Origin: Pseudomonas sp. PDM16
GTDB lineage: Bacteria > Pseudomonadota > Gammaproteobacteria > Pseudomonadales > Pseudomonadaceae
Length of the DNA: 64,000 nucleotides
NCBI RefSeq assembly: GCF_014851865.1
Contig: NZ_JACVAM010000001.1
Location: 1,328,309-1,392,308, forward strand
Direction of reading: 5' to 3'
The notes beneath the pieces are model-generated. The model was not told the DNA's origin, searched no databases, and saw only the letters and a list, made by a program, of their open reading frames with translations. Numbering within the stretch: the first letter of the stretch is position 1; each line of letters starts with the position of its first letter. Position numbers and translations under genes: made by a program. Positions 53,552 through 64,000 of the stretch are shown in pieces.

Positions 53552-55618
53552 ATGAGTTTCCGTTTGGGTGTCGATGTAGGCGGTACGTTCACCGACCTGC
53601 TCCTGATCAATGATGCGACTGGCGACAGCTACACCGCCAAGGTGCCGTCCACGCCTCACAATCCCTCCATCGCGGTGCTCAACGGCATCGAGAAGATTTG
53701 CCAGACATCGGGTGTCGCACCGTCCGACATCCGTTCGGTCATGCACGGCACCACCGTGGCGACCAACGCCATCCTCACCCGCCGGGGCGCCAAGGTCGGC
53801 CTGGTGACCACCAAGGGCTACAAGCAGGTGCTGCACATCGCACGTTCCTTCGTACCGGGTGGCCTGGGTGGCTGGGTGACCTTCAACAAGGGCGAGCTGC
53901 TGGCTCCGCTGGAGCTGACCGTCGAAGCCGACGAGCGCATCGATACCCATGGCGTGGTGGTGCGCGAGCTGGATCGCCAGGCGATCCGCGGCGAGCTGCT
54001 GCGCCTCAAGCAGGCCGGCATCGAAGCGCTGACCATCAGCCTGGTCAATGCTTACGCCAGCGGCGAGCACGAGCGCGCTATCCATGACATCGCCCGCGAA
54101 GTGATGCCCGGTGTGCCGGTGTCGCTGTCTTCGGAAGTGGTGCCGGAAATGCAGGAGTACGAGCGCACCGAGACCACCGTGGTCAACAGCTACGTGCGCC
54201 CGGAAGTAGCGAATTATCTGGAGCACTTGCAGGGCGAGCTGTGCAGTCGCCTGCGCCCGGATGTGCAGCTGTCCATCCTGCGCTCCGACGGCGGCCTGGC
54301 CACCAGCCAGTCGGCGGCCAGCACGCCGGTCAACCTGCTGCTCTCCGGCCCGGCCGGCGGTGTGGCCGGGGCGATCTGGTTCTGCTCCCGTGGTGGCTTC
54401 AGCAAGGTGCTGACCTTCGACGTCGGCGGCACCTCCACCGACGTCGCGCTGATCGACAACAACCATGCGCGTATCCGTCGTGAAACCCGCGTCGGTGACG
54501 TGGCCGTGCGTGCACCCTCGGTGGACGTGCGCACCATCGGTGCCGGCGGCGGCTCCATGGCCGCCGTCCCGGAGCTGACCCGTGCTCTGCGCGTCGGCCC
54601 GGAAAGCGCCGGCGCCGTGCCGGGGCCGGCTGCCTACAACAAGGGAGGCACAGTCGCCACCGTGACCGACGCCAACGTGGTGCTCGGCTACCTGCCGGCC
54701 GAGCAGAAACTTGGTGGCGACTTCCAGGTGCGCAAGGACCTGGCAACCACCGCCGTGCAGGCCATCGCCGACGCCATGGGCGTGTCGCTGTTCGAGGCCG
54801 CTGAAGGCATCGTGCGCATCGCCAACGAACATATGTTCGGTGCCCTGCGCCTGATCAGCGTTGAGCAGGGTTATGACCCGCGCGACTTTGCCCTGTGCGG
54901 CTTCGGTGGCGCCGGTCCGCTGCACGCCAACGCCCTAGGCATTCTGATGAACGCCTGGCCGGTGATCATCCCGCCGGGCCCTGGTGTGCTCTGCGCCTAC
55001 GGCGACGCCACCACACGGGTCAAGGACGAGGCCTCGCGCTCGTTGGTGCGTCGCGTCAGCGACATGAGCGTCGAGGAGGTAACGCAGATCCTCCAGCAGC
55101 TGGGCGACAGCGTGCGCACTTCGCTGGCCTCGCAGAGTATCCCGGCCGACGTGCAGCAACTGACCTGGCAGGCGGATGTGCGCTACCAGGGCCAGGCCCT
55201 GCTGCTGACCCTGGATATCGACCTGGAGCGCCTGGCCAGCGAGGGCATGACGGCGATCACCGCCGCCTTCGATGCCGAGCACGAACAGCTCTTCACCTTC
55301 GCCCTCAGCGAGGCGCACGAACTGGTCAACCTGCGGGCCATCGCGCGCGCGCCGCGTCCGGAGATCACCGAGCGCGCCTTCGAGGGCGCCGACAACAGCC
55401 TGGCCGACGCCCATGTGGGCGAGACCCCGGTGCACTACGCCGGCAAGGATTACAGCGCTGCCCTCTACGCCCGCGGCAAGCTCAGCCCGGGGCTGGTGGT
55501 GCCGGGGCCGGCCATCGTCATGGAGATGGACTCCACCACCCTCGTTCTGCCGGGTTACGAAGCGGCTGTCGACCGCGTCGGCAATCTGTTGATCCGCCCG
55601 CTGGGCCATCAGGAGTAA
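53552..55618 (+). CDS. HyuA-type hydantoinase/oxoprolinase/carboxylase subunit A
   Basis: A 688-residue ASKHA-fold ATPase subunit. The phosphate-1 motif is LGVDVGGTFTDLLL (about 5-18), the phosphate-2 motif is TFDVGGTSTDVALI (about 290), and FGGAGPLHA lies near the C-terminus. The family comprises ATP-dependent N-methylhydantoinase, 5-oxoprolinase and caprolactamase (cyclic amide opening) and acetone/acetophenone carboxylases; sequence alone does not separate these. GGAGG precedes the ATG. HyuB follows 5 bp later. Confidence 0.92.
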   Translation: MSFRLGVDVGGTFTDLLLINDATGDSYTAKVPSTPHNPSIAVLNGIEKICQTSGVAPSDIRSVMHGTTVATNAILTRRGAKVGLVTTKGYKQVLHIARSFVPGGLGGWVTFNKGELLAPLELTVEADERIDTHGVVVRELDRQAIRGELLRLKQAGIEALTISLVNAYASGEHERAIHDIAREVMPGVPVSLSSEVVPEMQEYERTETTVVNSYVRPEVANYLEHLQGELCSRLRPDVQLSILRSDGGLATSQSAASTPVNLLLSGPAGGVAGAIWFCSRGGFSKVLTFDVGGTSTDVALIDNNHARIRRETRVGDVAVRAPSVDVRTIGAGGGSMAAVPELTRALRVGPESAGAVPGPAAYNKGGTVATVTDANVVLGYLPAEQKLGGDFQVRKDLATTAVQAIADAMGVSLFEAAEGIVRIANEHMFGALRLISVEQGYDPRDFALCGFGGAGPLHANALGILMNAWPVIIPPGPGVLCAYGDATTRVKDEASRSLVRRVSDMSVEEVTQILQQLGDSVRTSLASQSIPADVQQLTWQADVRYQGQALLLTLDIDLERLASEGMTAITAAFDAEHEQLFTFALSEAHELVNLRAIARAPRPEITERAFEGADNSLADAHVGETPVHYAGKDYSAALYARGKLSPGLVVPGPAIVMEMDSTTLVLPGYEAAVDRVGNLLIRPLGHQE

Positions 55619-55623
55619 GCGTC

Positions 55624-57477
55624 ATGGTTGCGCGTATCAAACAAGAAAACAGCCTCGCCTTTCAGCGTGTCGACGTCGACGGCATCACCATCGACATCGT
55701 CGAGAATGCACTGGGCAACGCCCGCAACGAGATGGATGCGGTGCTGTTCCGTACCGCCATGAGTCCGGGCATCCGCGAGCAGGGCGATGCCTTCCCGATG
55801 ATCGCCACCAGTGAAGGCAAGATGATCGTCGGCCAGTTCGGCTCGTTCATCACCGGCTTCCTGAAGAACTACGAGGGCGAGATCGAAGAGGGCGACGTGT
55901 TCCTCACCAACGACCCGTACCTGTGTGGCGGTGCGGTCAGTCACCTGCCGGACTGGCTGGTGCTGATGCCGATTTTCAAGGACGGTCGGGTGATCAACTA
56001 CGCCGCCATGTTCGGCCACATGTCCGACGTGGGCGGCAAGGTGCCGGGCAGCCTGCCGACCAACGCCAGCTCGATCTGGGAGGAGGGCATCCGCATTCCG
56101 CCGGTGAAGCTGTACCGCCGCGGCGAGATGAACAGCGACATGCTCGACGTGATCCTGCACAACGTGCGCATGCCGCGCTGGAACCGCTCGGACCTCAACG
56201 CCATCGTCGCTGCCTGCCGCACCGCCGGCAAACGCTGCGTCGAACTGGCCGAGCGCTTCGGTGACGACGTGTTCTACAGCGCCCAGCAGGAAATGCTCGA
56301 ACGCACCCATCGGGCGATGAAGGAAGTGATCACCCGCGTAGTGCCCGAACACCGCCAGGAGTTCGAGGACTACATCTGCGACGACGGCGCCGGCCTCGGC
56401 CCGTACACCCTGCGCTGCGCCCTGTGGCGCGAAGGCGACAAGGCGATCTTCGACTTCGAGGGCACCGACCCGCAGGCGCCATCCTCGGTCAACTTCTACG
56501 TCAACGAGGAGATGTTCAAGATCTTCTTCGGCGCGCTGACCATCAGCCTGTTCGACCCGGCGATCCTGCTCAACGACGGTTTCTACGACCTGGTCGAGGT
56601 GCGCATTCCGCAGGGCTCGATCCTCAAGCCGAACTTCCCCGCGGCGCTGTCCTGCCGTACCCACTTGCTGGGCCGGATCTTCGACATGATGGGCGGCCTG
56701 CTCGGCCAGGGCACACCGCAGGCGATGAACGCCGCCGGCTTCTCCGACTCGCCGCACTTCATGTACTCGGGCTACGACCAGCAGGGCGAGTGGTTCCAGC
56801 TGTTCCAGATCGGCTTCGGCGGCATTCCGGGGCGCCCGGCAGGCGACGGTCCGGACGGTCACTCGCTGTGGCCGGGCTTCACCAACGTGCCTAACGAGTT
56901 CGTCGAGGCCTACTTTCCGCTGCGTATCGAGACCTACGAGACGCTCACTGATTCTGGCGGTGCCGGCCTGCACCGCGGTGGCAACGGCCTGCGCGTGGCG
57001 TACCGCTTGCTGGTCGATGGCGACGTGTCGATCCATGACGACCGCTGGCTGACCTACCCCTGGGGCGTCAACGGTGGGGCACCGGGCGAACGCAGCCGCA
57101 AGGAGCTGATCCGCGCCGACGGCACCCGGCAGATGCTTCCGGCCAAGTGCGACAACATCAAGGTCAAGGCCGGCGACCTGATCCTCTTCGACACCTGGGG
57201 TGGCGGCGGCTGGGGCGACCCGCTGCAGCGCGAGCCGGGCAAGGTACTGACCGACATCCGCAAGGGCCTGGTCAGCGTCGAGGGCGCCCGCCGTTACGGC
57301 GTGGTGGTGGTCGACGGAGCGGTGGACGAACACGCCACCCAGGCCTTGCGTGAAGTGATGGCCAGCGAGCGCGGCGAGATCCAGCTGTTCGACCGTGGCG
57401 GCAGCCTGGACGAACTGAAGGCACGCTGCCTGGCGGAGACCGGCCTGCCGGCACCCGTCACGCCGGTCTGGGCATAA
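55624..57477 (+). CDS. HyuB-type hydantoinase/oxoprolinase/carboxylase subunit B
   Basis: A 617-residue partner of the HyuA protein. ENALGNARNEMDAVLFRTAM, LTNDPYLCGGAVSHLPDW, FGHMSDVGG and the C-terminal TWGGGGWGDPLQREP are diagnostic. His/Asp residues in DVFLTNDPYLCGG and GHMSD are probable metal ligands. The ATG at 55624 follows AGGAG. No third (gamma) subunit as in acetone carboxylase is seen beside it, slightly favouring cyclic amide/imide hydrolysis over carboxylation. Confidence 0.92.
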   Translation: MVARIKQENSLAFQRVDVDGITIDIVENALGNARNEMDAVLFRTAMSPGIREQGDAFPMIATSEGKMIVGQFGSFITGFLKNYEGEIEEGDVFLTNDPYLCGGAVSHLPDWLVLMPIFKDGRVINYAAMFGHMSDVGGKVPGSLPTNASSIWEEGIRIPPVKLYRRGEMNSDMLDVILHNVRMPRWNRSDLNAIVAACRTAGKRCVELAERFGDDVFYSAQQEMLERTHRAMKEVITRVVPEHRQEFEDYICDDGAGLGPYTLRCALWREGDKAIFDFEGTDPQAPSSVNFYVNEEMFKIFFGALTISLFDPAILLNDGFYDLVEVRIPQGSILKPNFPAALSCRTHLLGRIFDMMGGLLGQGTPQAMNAAGFSDSPHFMYSGYDQQGEWFQLFQIGFGGIPGRPAGDGPDGHSLWPGFTNVPNEFVEAYFPLRIETYETLTDSGGAGLHRGGNGLRVAYRLLVDGDVSIHDDRWLTYPWGVNGGAPGERSRKELIRADGTRQMLPAKCDNIKVKAGDLILFDTWGGGGWGDPLQREPGKVLTDIRKGLVSVEGARRYGVVVVDGAVDEHATQALREVMASERGEIQLFDRGGSLDELKARCLAETGLPAPVTPVWA

Positions 57478-57486
57478 GGAGCGACC

Positions 57487-58077
57487 ATGGCTCTGGACTC
57501 CCGTTCCCTGGACACCGCCCAGCGCTATGCGCTGGTGCTGGTGGACCTTTCCCTGGGTTTCACCGACCCGGCGCTCAGCCCGCTGGCCGCTGAGTGCACT
57601 GCCGTGGTGGAGGCCAACCAGCGCTTGCTGGCGGCCTTCCGCCAGCGCGGCTGGCCGGTGTTCTTCACCACCGTGGCCTATGACGACCCGTCCCAGGCCA
57701 GGGTGTTTCGCAGCAAGCTGCCGGTGTTGAATCTGCTCGAAGCCGGTTCGCCGCTGGTGGCGATCGACCCGCGTCTGGCGCCACAAGGCGACGAACCGGT
57801 GCTGGTGAAGTTCTGGGCCAGCGCTTTCTTCGGCACCGACCTGGCCGAGCGCATTCGCGCAACCGGGGCCGATGGGGTGATGGTCACAGGTCTCACCACC
57901 AGCGGCTGCGTGCGCGCCACGGTGCTGGACGCCTTGCAGAACGACCTGCGTGTGCTGGTGCCCGAGGAAGCCGTGGGCGACCGCGACGCCGAGGCGCACC
58001 GGGCGAATCTGCGTGACATGCAGATCAAGTACGCCGATGTGGTCGCGCTGGAGAGTTGCCTTGCGCTGCTTGCCTAG
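57487..58077 (+). CDS. Isochorismatase-family amidase (N-carbamoylsarcosine amidase-like)
   Basis: A 196-residue cysteine hydrolase. The triad Asp20 (LVLVDLSLGF), Lys108 (VLVKFWASAFFGT) and Cys141 (TGLTTSGCVRATVLDAL) is complete. The TTSGCVRATV motif is that of N-carbamoylsarcosine amidase and maleamate amidohydrolase-like enzymes. AAGGAG lies before the ATG. In creatinine catabolism HyuAB opens N-methylhydantoin and this type of enzyme removes the carbamoyl group, so the trio hyuA-hyuB-amidase looks like a ring-opening plus amide-cleaving cassette. Confidence 0.9.
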   Translation: MALDSRSLDTAQRYALVLVDLSLGFTDPALSPLAAECTAVVEANQRLLAAFRQRGWPVFFTTVAYDDPSQARVFRSKLPVLNLLEAGSPLVAIDPRLAPQGDEPVLVKFWASAFFGTDLAERIRATGADGVMVTGLTTSGCVRATVLDALQNDLRVLVPEEAVGDRDAEAHRANLRDMQIKYADVVALESCLALLA

Positions 58078-58432
58078 TGCGCTGCTGGTCGCCGCGCTTG
58101 CCGGCTGCTCGTCTACGGCACCTGCGCCGGTGGCGCAGCAGCCGGCCGCGTCACCGTCCTGCGCGGAGTTCGTCGACGCCTGGGTCGGCCACTTCCGCGC
58201 CAACGTGGCGCGTCTCGATGGCCAGGCCCGTACGCTGCCGGAGCAGCAGCTGCGCGAGGCGCGCGACGGCCTGGCGCGTGCCGGGGTGATGGAGTCGGAC
58301 TGCCAGCGGCCGTTCTGCGTGGTACGGCCGGAGGCGGGCGGCCGCCTGAGCAGTTACTGCGGTTACCGAGTGCCTGACCCGACGGGAGCCGAGCTGTATC
58401 GCTGGGTGCCATGGACACCTGCCTCGCGCTGA
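58061..58432 (+). CDS. Small lipoprotein with TTG start
   Basis: A 123-residue predicted lipoprotein read from TTG at 58061, which lies inside the end of the amidase gene and has GGAGAG five bases upstream. The N-terminus ([18 protein letters not shown]) is a signal ending in lipobox LAGC. The mature part has three further cysteines (PSCAEF, DCQRPFC) and a fourth in SYCGYR, suggesting disulphides. No family is recognised. The translational coupling ties it to the catabolic operon. Confidence 0.7.
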   Translation: MRCLPSALLVAALAGCSSTAPAPVAQQPAASPSCAEFVDAWVGHFRANVARLDGQARTLPEQQLREARDGLARAGVMESDCQRPFCVVRPEAGGRLSSYCGYRVPDPTGAELYRWVPWTPASR

Positions 58433-58481
58433 GGCGAACCAACAACAACGAAATACCCTATTCACTGCCGAGGTGCCGACC

Positions 58482-59894
58482 GTGGGAGCCCAAACGCTCT
58501 ACGACAAACTGTGGGACCGTCACCGGGTGGAAGACCTTCCCGACGGTTCGAGCCTGCTCTACATCGACCGTCACCTGCTCCACGAGGTGACGTCGCCGCA
58601 GGCCTTTTCCAACCTGCGCCTGGCCGGGCGCAAACCCTGGCGCCTGGACACCAGCCTGGCCACCCCGGACCACAATGTCCCGACCCTGGGCCGCGACCTG
58701 GGCATCGCCGGTGTCAGCGACAAGATCGCCCGGCAGCAGATCGCTGTGCTGGAGGACAACAGCCGCGAGTTCGGCATTCCGCTGTTCGCCCTCAACGACC
58801 TGCGCCAGGGTATCGTCCATGTGGTTGGCCCGGAGCAGGGTCTGACTCTGCCCGGCATGACCCTGGTCTGCGGCGACTCGCACACCGCCACCCATGGCGC
58901 GCTGGCGGCGCTGGCACACGGCATCGGCAGTAGCGAGGTCGAGCATGTGCTGGCCACGCAGACCTTGCGCAGCCGCAAGCTGAAGAACCTGCGTATCTTC
59001 ATCGACGGCGTCTTGCCGAGCTACGCCACGGCCAAGGACCTGGCGCTGTACATCATCGGCCAGATCGGCACCGCCGGCGGCACCGGACATGCCATCGAAT
59101 TCTGTGGCCCGGTGATCGAGAGGCTGTCGATGGAGGCGCGCATGACCCTGTGCAACATGAGCATCGAGGCCGGTGCAAGGGTCGGCCTGGTCGCCTACGA
59201 CAAGGTCACCGAGGCCTACGTCAAGGGCCGCCCGCTGTCTCCGCAGGGCGAGCAGTGGAGCGATGCGATTCTCTACTGGCGTAGCCTGCATTCCGACCCT
59301 CAGGCGAGTTTCGATCAGAGCCTGAGCTTCCGCGGCGAGGACGTGCAGCCGCAGGTGACCTGGGGCACCTCGCCGGAGATGGTGGCGGCGATCGGACAGA
59401 ACGTTCCCACCCTGGACATGGCCCGCGATGCGTTGCAGCGCCTGGACTGGGAGCGCGCCCTGGCCTACATGGGCCTGGAGGCGGGGCAGCCACTCGCCGG
59501 CGTGCCGCTGGATCGTATCTTCATCGGTTCCTGCACCAATGCGCGGATCGAAGACCTGCGCGCCGCTGCCGAGGTGCTGCGCGGGCGACGGGTTCATGGA
59601 AGGATCAAGCAGGCGCTGGTGGTACCGGGCTCCGGCCTGGTGCGTCTGCAGGCCGAGCGCGAAGGTCTGGATCAGGTGTTCAAGAGCGCCGGCTTCGAAT
59701 GGCGCGCGCCGGGCTGCTCGATGTGCCTGGGCATGAACGCCGACCGCCTCAGCCCCGGCGAGCGATGCGCGGCGACTTCCAATCGCAACTTCGAGGGCCG
59801 CCAGGGCAAGGGCGGGCGCACCCATCTGCTGTCCCCGGCGATGGCCGCCGCTGCTGCGGTGGCGGGCGAACTGACCGATATCAGGAGCTTTTGA
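58482..59894 (+). CDS. leuC: LeuC-like hydro-lyase large subunit
   Basis: A 470-residue aconitase-superfamily large subunit, clearly of the isopropylmalate dehydratase LeuC type ([41 protein letters not shown]). The 4Fe-4S cysteines are 351, 412 and 415 ([23 protein letters not shown]). The GTG at 58482 is chosen (GAGG 8 bp away) over a GTG 9 bp upstream. Its place in a sigma-54 catabolic operon, without leuB, suggests a duplicated LeuCD used to hydrate or isomerise another dicarboxylate, as in maleate or dimethylmaleate hydratase. The small subunit follows with no gap. Confidence 0.9.
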   Translation: MGAQTLYDKLWDRHRVEDLPDGSSLLYIDRHLLHEVTSPQAFSNLRLAGRKPWRLDTSLATPDHNVPTLGRDLGIAGVSDKIARQQIAVLEDNSREFGIPLFALNDLRQGIVHVVGPEQGLTLPGMTLVCGDSHTATHGALAALAHGIGSSEVEHVLATQTLRSRKLKNLRIFIDGVLPSYATAKDLALYIIGQIGTAGGTGHAIEFCGPVIERLSMEARMTLCNMSIEAGARVGLVAYDKVTEAYVKGRPLSPQGEQWSDAILYWRSLHSDPQASFDQSLSFRGEDVQPQVTWGTSPEMVAAIGQNVPTLDMARDALQRLDWERALAYMGLEAGQPLAGVPLDRIFIGSCTNARIEDLRAAAEVLRGRRVHGRIKQALVVPGSGLVRLQAEREGLDQVFKSAGFEWRAPGCSMCLGMNADRLSPGERCAATSNRNFEGRQGKGGRTHLLSPAMAAAAAVAGELTDIRSF

Positions 59895-60533
59895 ATGCAA
59901 CCCTTGATCGAGCACGAGGGCATCGTCATCCCCCTCAACCGCGCCAACATCGACACCGACATGCTGTTACCCAAACAGTACCTGAAGAGCCTGGAATCGA
60001 GCGGCTTCGGTGGCTTCCTGATGGACGACGAGCGCTACCTCGACCCCGGCGAGGTCGACACGCCGCTCGCCAGCCGCCGCCCCGATCCGCGCTGCATCCT
60101 CAACCAGCCGCCCTACGACAAAGGCTCCATCGTCCTGGCCCAGGCCAACTTCGGTTGCGGTTCCAGTCGGGAGCATGCGGTGTGGGCGCTGCGCGATTTT
60201 GGGGTGAGGGTGATCATCGCGCCCAGTTTCGGAGACATCTTCCGCAACAACTGTTTCAACAACGGCCTGCTGCCGCTGCTGCTGCCCCAGCCCGACATCG
60301 ACGCGCTGTTCGACATCGCGGCTCGTCAGCCAGGTTTCAGTGCTCGGGTGGATGTGGCGCAACGCTTGCTTGTAGCAGAGCAGCAGGACTGGCATTTCGA
60401 GCTGGATGAGGGCCGACGCCAGTGCCTGCTCAACGGATTGGACGAAATCGGTGAAACCCTGCGTTATGCCGACCGTATCAGCGCCTATGAACAGCGCCGA
60501 AAAAGCAACGAGCCCTGGGTGTTTCGTCACTGA
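59895..60533 (+). CDS. leuD: LeuD-like hydro-lyase small subunit
   Basis: A 212-residue swivelling domain partner of the LeuC-like protein. IVIPLNRANIDTDMLLPKQY, FGCGSSREHAVWALRDFGV and the Asn/Phe-rich FGDIFRNNCFNNGLLPL are canonical LeuD motifs. Its ATG follows the LeuC stop immediately. Subunit specificity loops cannot be judged without alignment. The true leucine-pathway copy, if separate, would normally sit by leuB, which is absent here. Confidence 0.9.
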   Translation: MQPLIEHEGIVIPLNRANIDTDMLLPKQYLKSLESSGFGGFLMDDERYLDPGEVDTPLASRRPDPRCILNQPPYDKGSIVLAQANFGCGSSREHAVWALRDFGVRVIIAPSFGDIFRNNCFNNGLLPLLLPQPDIDALFDIAARQPGFSARVDVAQRLLVAEQQDWHFELDEGRRQCLLNGLDEIGETLRYADRISAYEQRRKSNEPWVFRH

Positions 60534-60572
60534 AAGAAACACCCCGCCCAATAACAAGAAAAGGGGTAAGCC

Positions 60573-62431
<1,859 letters not shown>

Positions 62432-62435
<4 letters not shown>

Positions 62436-63451
62436 GGGCCTGGCAGGCGGTACCGCCCTTCGGCATAGATGCGCTGCAGCTGGTCGAGCTGGATCGTCCC
62501 GTGCCGGGGCCGCATCAGATATTGATCAGGCTGCGCGCTGCGTCGCTCAACTACCGCGACCTGGAGATGGCGACCGGTACCTACCAGGGGCAGCCGCAGC
62601 AGGCGTTTGTCCTGCTGTCCGATGGCGCCGGCGAGGTGGTGGAGGTGGGCGCAGCGGTAACAGGTTTCTCTCCTGGTGACCGTGTGTCTGGCTGCTTCTG
62701 GCAGGGCTGGGAGGCGGGACGGCTGGGTGACAGTCATGCGGCGGTACCCCTGGGCGGACCGCTCGATGGCATGCTCGGCGAATACACACTGCTCGACGAA
62801 CAGGGCGTGGTGCATTGCCCAGCACACCTTTCCTGGGAGGAGGCGGCCACCTTGCCCTGCGCAGCACTGACTGCCTGGCAGGCGTTGGTCGTCGAGGGGC
62901 AGCTGAAGGCTGGCGACTGGGTGCTGGTCCAAGGTACGGGCGGGGTCTCGCTGTTCGCCCTGCAGTTCGCGCTGCTGCACGGCGCGCGGGTCATCGTCAC
63001 CTCCAGTCGTGACGATCGCTTGCAGCAGATGGTGAAGCTGGGGGCGGCCGGAACGATCAACTACCGCAGCATGCCCGATTGGCACGAGCAGGTGATGGCC
63101 ATCACAGCGGGGCGTGGTGTGGACCATGTGCTGGAGGTGGGCGGTCCGCAGAGCTTTGCCCAGTCCCTGCAGTGCCTGCGTCCCAGTGGGCAGGTCAACG
63201 TGATCGGCTATCTGGGGGGCCAGCAGGGCGAGATCAATCCGTTGCTCATCCTGCAACGCAATGCCCGCGTACGAGGTATAGCGGTCGGCCCGCGCCAGTC
63301 GCACGAGGCCATGAACCGTGCGATCGAGAGCAGTGGCCTGCGGCCGATGATCGACAGCGTCCACGACTGGCTGGAGCTGCCTCAGGCGCTGGCACACCTG
63401 CAGTCAGAGCAGCATTTCGGCAAGGTGGTCCTGCGCATCGGAGCGAGCTGA
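62432..63451 (+). CDS. MDR-superfamily NAD(P)H oxidoreductase
   Basis: A 339-residue medium-chain reductase/dehydrogenase. It has a GroES-like domain (LNYRDLEMATGTYQGQPQQA, LSDGAGEVVEVGAAVTGFSP) and a Rossmann fold with WVLVQGTGGVSLFALQFALL. The zinc cysteine cluster of alcohol dehydrogenases is not seen, so a quinone/enoyl reductase type is likely. Its ATG overlaps the activator stop (GGGGAAGG upstream), so it belongs to the same operon. It may oxidise or reduce a pathway intermediate; the substrate is unknown. Confidence 0.86.
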
Positions 63452-63607
63452 ACGGTGCAATCTCGCCACTTCGGTCGTCGGATAGCGACGCGGAGGCCCG
63501 CTGCAGAGCTAGTCTTGAAGGTCCGAGCGGTAAACGCCGCCTGGATGCATCCGGCAACATTCATCCCTCTCGCATTTCGCGTGAGGAACCAATACGAGTA
63601 GTACGTC

Positions 63608-64000
63608 ATGCCCGAATACAACGCCCCGCTGCGCGACATGCGCTTCGTCCTCCATGAAGTGTTCGAGGCCCCAGGCCTGTGGGCCCGCCTGCCGGCCCTG
63701 GCCGAGACAGTCGATGCCGAGACCGCCGATGCCATCCTGGAGGAGGCCGCCAAGGTCACCGGTGGCCTGATCGCCCCGCTCAATCGCAGCGGCGACGAGG
63801 AAGGGGCACAGTGGGCAAACGGCATCGTCAGCACTCCGGCGGGCTTCAAGCAGGCCTACGCCACCTACATCGGGGGCGGCTGGGTCGGCCTTTCCGGCAA
63901 TCCTCAGCATGGCGGCATGGGCATGCCCAAGATGCTCGCCGTGCAGTTCGAGGAGATGCTCTACGCCGCGGGCTCCAGCTTCGCCCTGTACTCCGCGCTG
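63608..64000 (+). CDS. Acyl-CoA dehydrogenase (3' end outside window)
   Basis: The first 131 residues of an acyl-CoA dehydrogenase with the N-terminal extension typical of the long (about 600-residue) FadE5/DmdC-like subgroup: MPEYNAPLRDMRFVLHEVFE, then GLIAPLNRSGDEEGAQWANG and GGWVGLSGNPQHGGMGMPKM. FAD-dependent alpha,beta-dehydrogenation of an acyl-CoA is expected. It follows the MDR gene after 156 bp, so it may have its own promoter yet belong to the same pathway. The catalytic glutamate lies beyond the window. Confidence 0.88.
   Translation, partial: MPEYNAPLRDMRFVLHEVFEAPGLWARLPALAETVDAETADAILEEAAKVTGGLIAPLNRSGDEEGAQWANGIVSTPAGFKQAYATYIGGGWVGLSGNPQHGGMGMPKMLAVQFEEMLYAAGSSFALYSAL

Noticed and set aside
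55609..58203. A long minus-strand open frame opposite hyuB and the amidase
   Set aside because: Shadow of well-supported plus-strand genes; no motif or ribosome-binding site.
58482..60533. Leucine biosynthesis locus
   Set aside because: LeuC/LeuD sequences are clear, but no leuA or leuB is beside them and the operon is catabolic and sigma-54 driven, so biosynthesis is not the best explanation from context.

Overview
The window is high-GC bacterial chromosome with Pseudomonas-type gene content: cueR/copA/copZ, the bauR-bauA-bauC beta-alanine locus, RND and Bcr/CflA efflux pumps, and many small palindromic repeats. The order and family match of the bau genes to P. aeruginosa point to Pseudomonas sensu lato; I cannot name the species. 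No rRNA, tRNA, CRISPR array or insertion sequence was recognised. All calls come from reading the sequence; no database search was run.

Layout. 1-1.7 kb: C-terminal part of a TonB-dependent siderophore receptor. 1.8-5.5 kb: copper module (cueR, copA, an exported protein, copZ) with two CueR-type promoters. 5.5-11.9 kb: TetR repressor, RND adaptor and pump, and a Bcr/CflA transporter. 11.9-16.0 kb: a small protein and a large PAS/GAF/GGDEF/EAL protein whose GGDEF motif has decayed. 16.4-19.7 kb: a large surface protein with an IPTL-CTERM sorting tail. 19.7-22.5 kb: oxidoreductase, LysR and TetR genes. 22.7-27.9 kb: beta-alanine catabolism plus a gamma-glutamyl-GABA-hydrolase-like amidotransferase.

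27.9-30.6 kb is an AT-rich intrusion. It holds one gene, an AvcD-type antiphage deoxycytidine-nucleotide deaminase fused to a P-loop domain, followed by about 0.8 kb of stacked repeats. 30.8-38.8 kb carries ordinary chromosomal genes: GNAT, ABA4-like and DUF3592 proteins, a 7TM diguanylate cyclase, exported proteins, a lipoprotein, YjdM, a YihY/BrkB protein and a HAD phosphatase.

39.0-64.0 kb is the most interesting part, a catabolic supercluster that I cannot match to a described pathway. It has two convincing sigma-54 promoters (39029-39044 and 44971-44987) and its own PrpR-like sigma-54 activator at 60.6 kb. The first unit encodes a racemase-superfamily protein lacking both usual catalytic cysteines, an NTF2-fold protein and two tandem flavin/Fe-S oxidoreductases. 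The second is a nearly gapless run of about 18 kb: CoA-transferase, HMG-CoA-lyase-like enzyme, a YCF48/MMPL/DUF1302/DUF1329 envelope block, HyuA/HyuB ATP-dependent hydrolase or carboxylase subunits, an isochorismatase-type amidase, a small lipoprotein, LeuC/LeuD-like hydratase, the activator and an MDR oxidoreductase. An acyl-CoA dehydrogenase runs off the end.

A plausible reading, which is inference, is as follows. A hydrophobic molecule is handled at the outer membrane by DUF1302/DUF1329/MMPL and its ring is opened or carboxylated by HyuAB. An amide is released by the isochorismatase-like enzyme and an unsaturated dicarboxylate is hydrated by LeuCD. The product is activated by the CoA-transferase and cleaved by the lyase.
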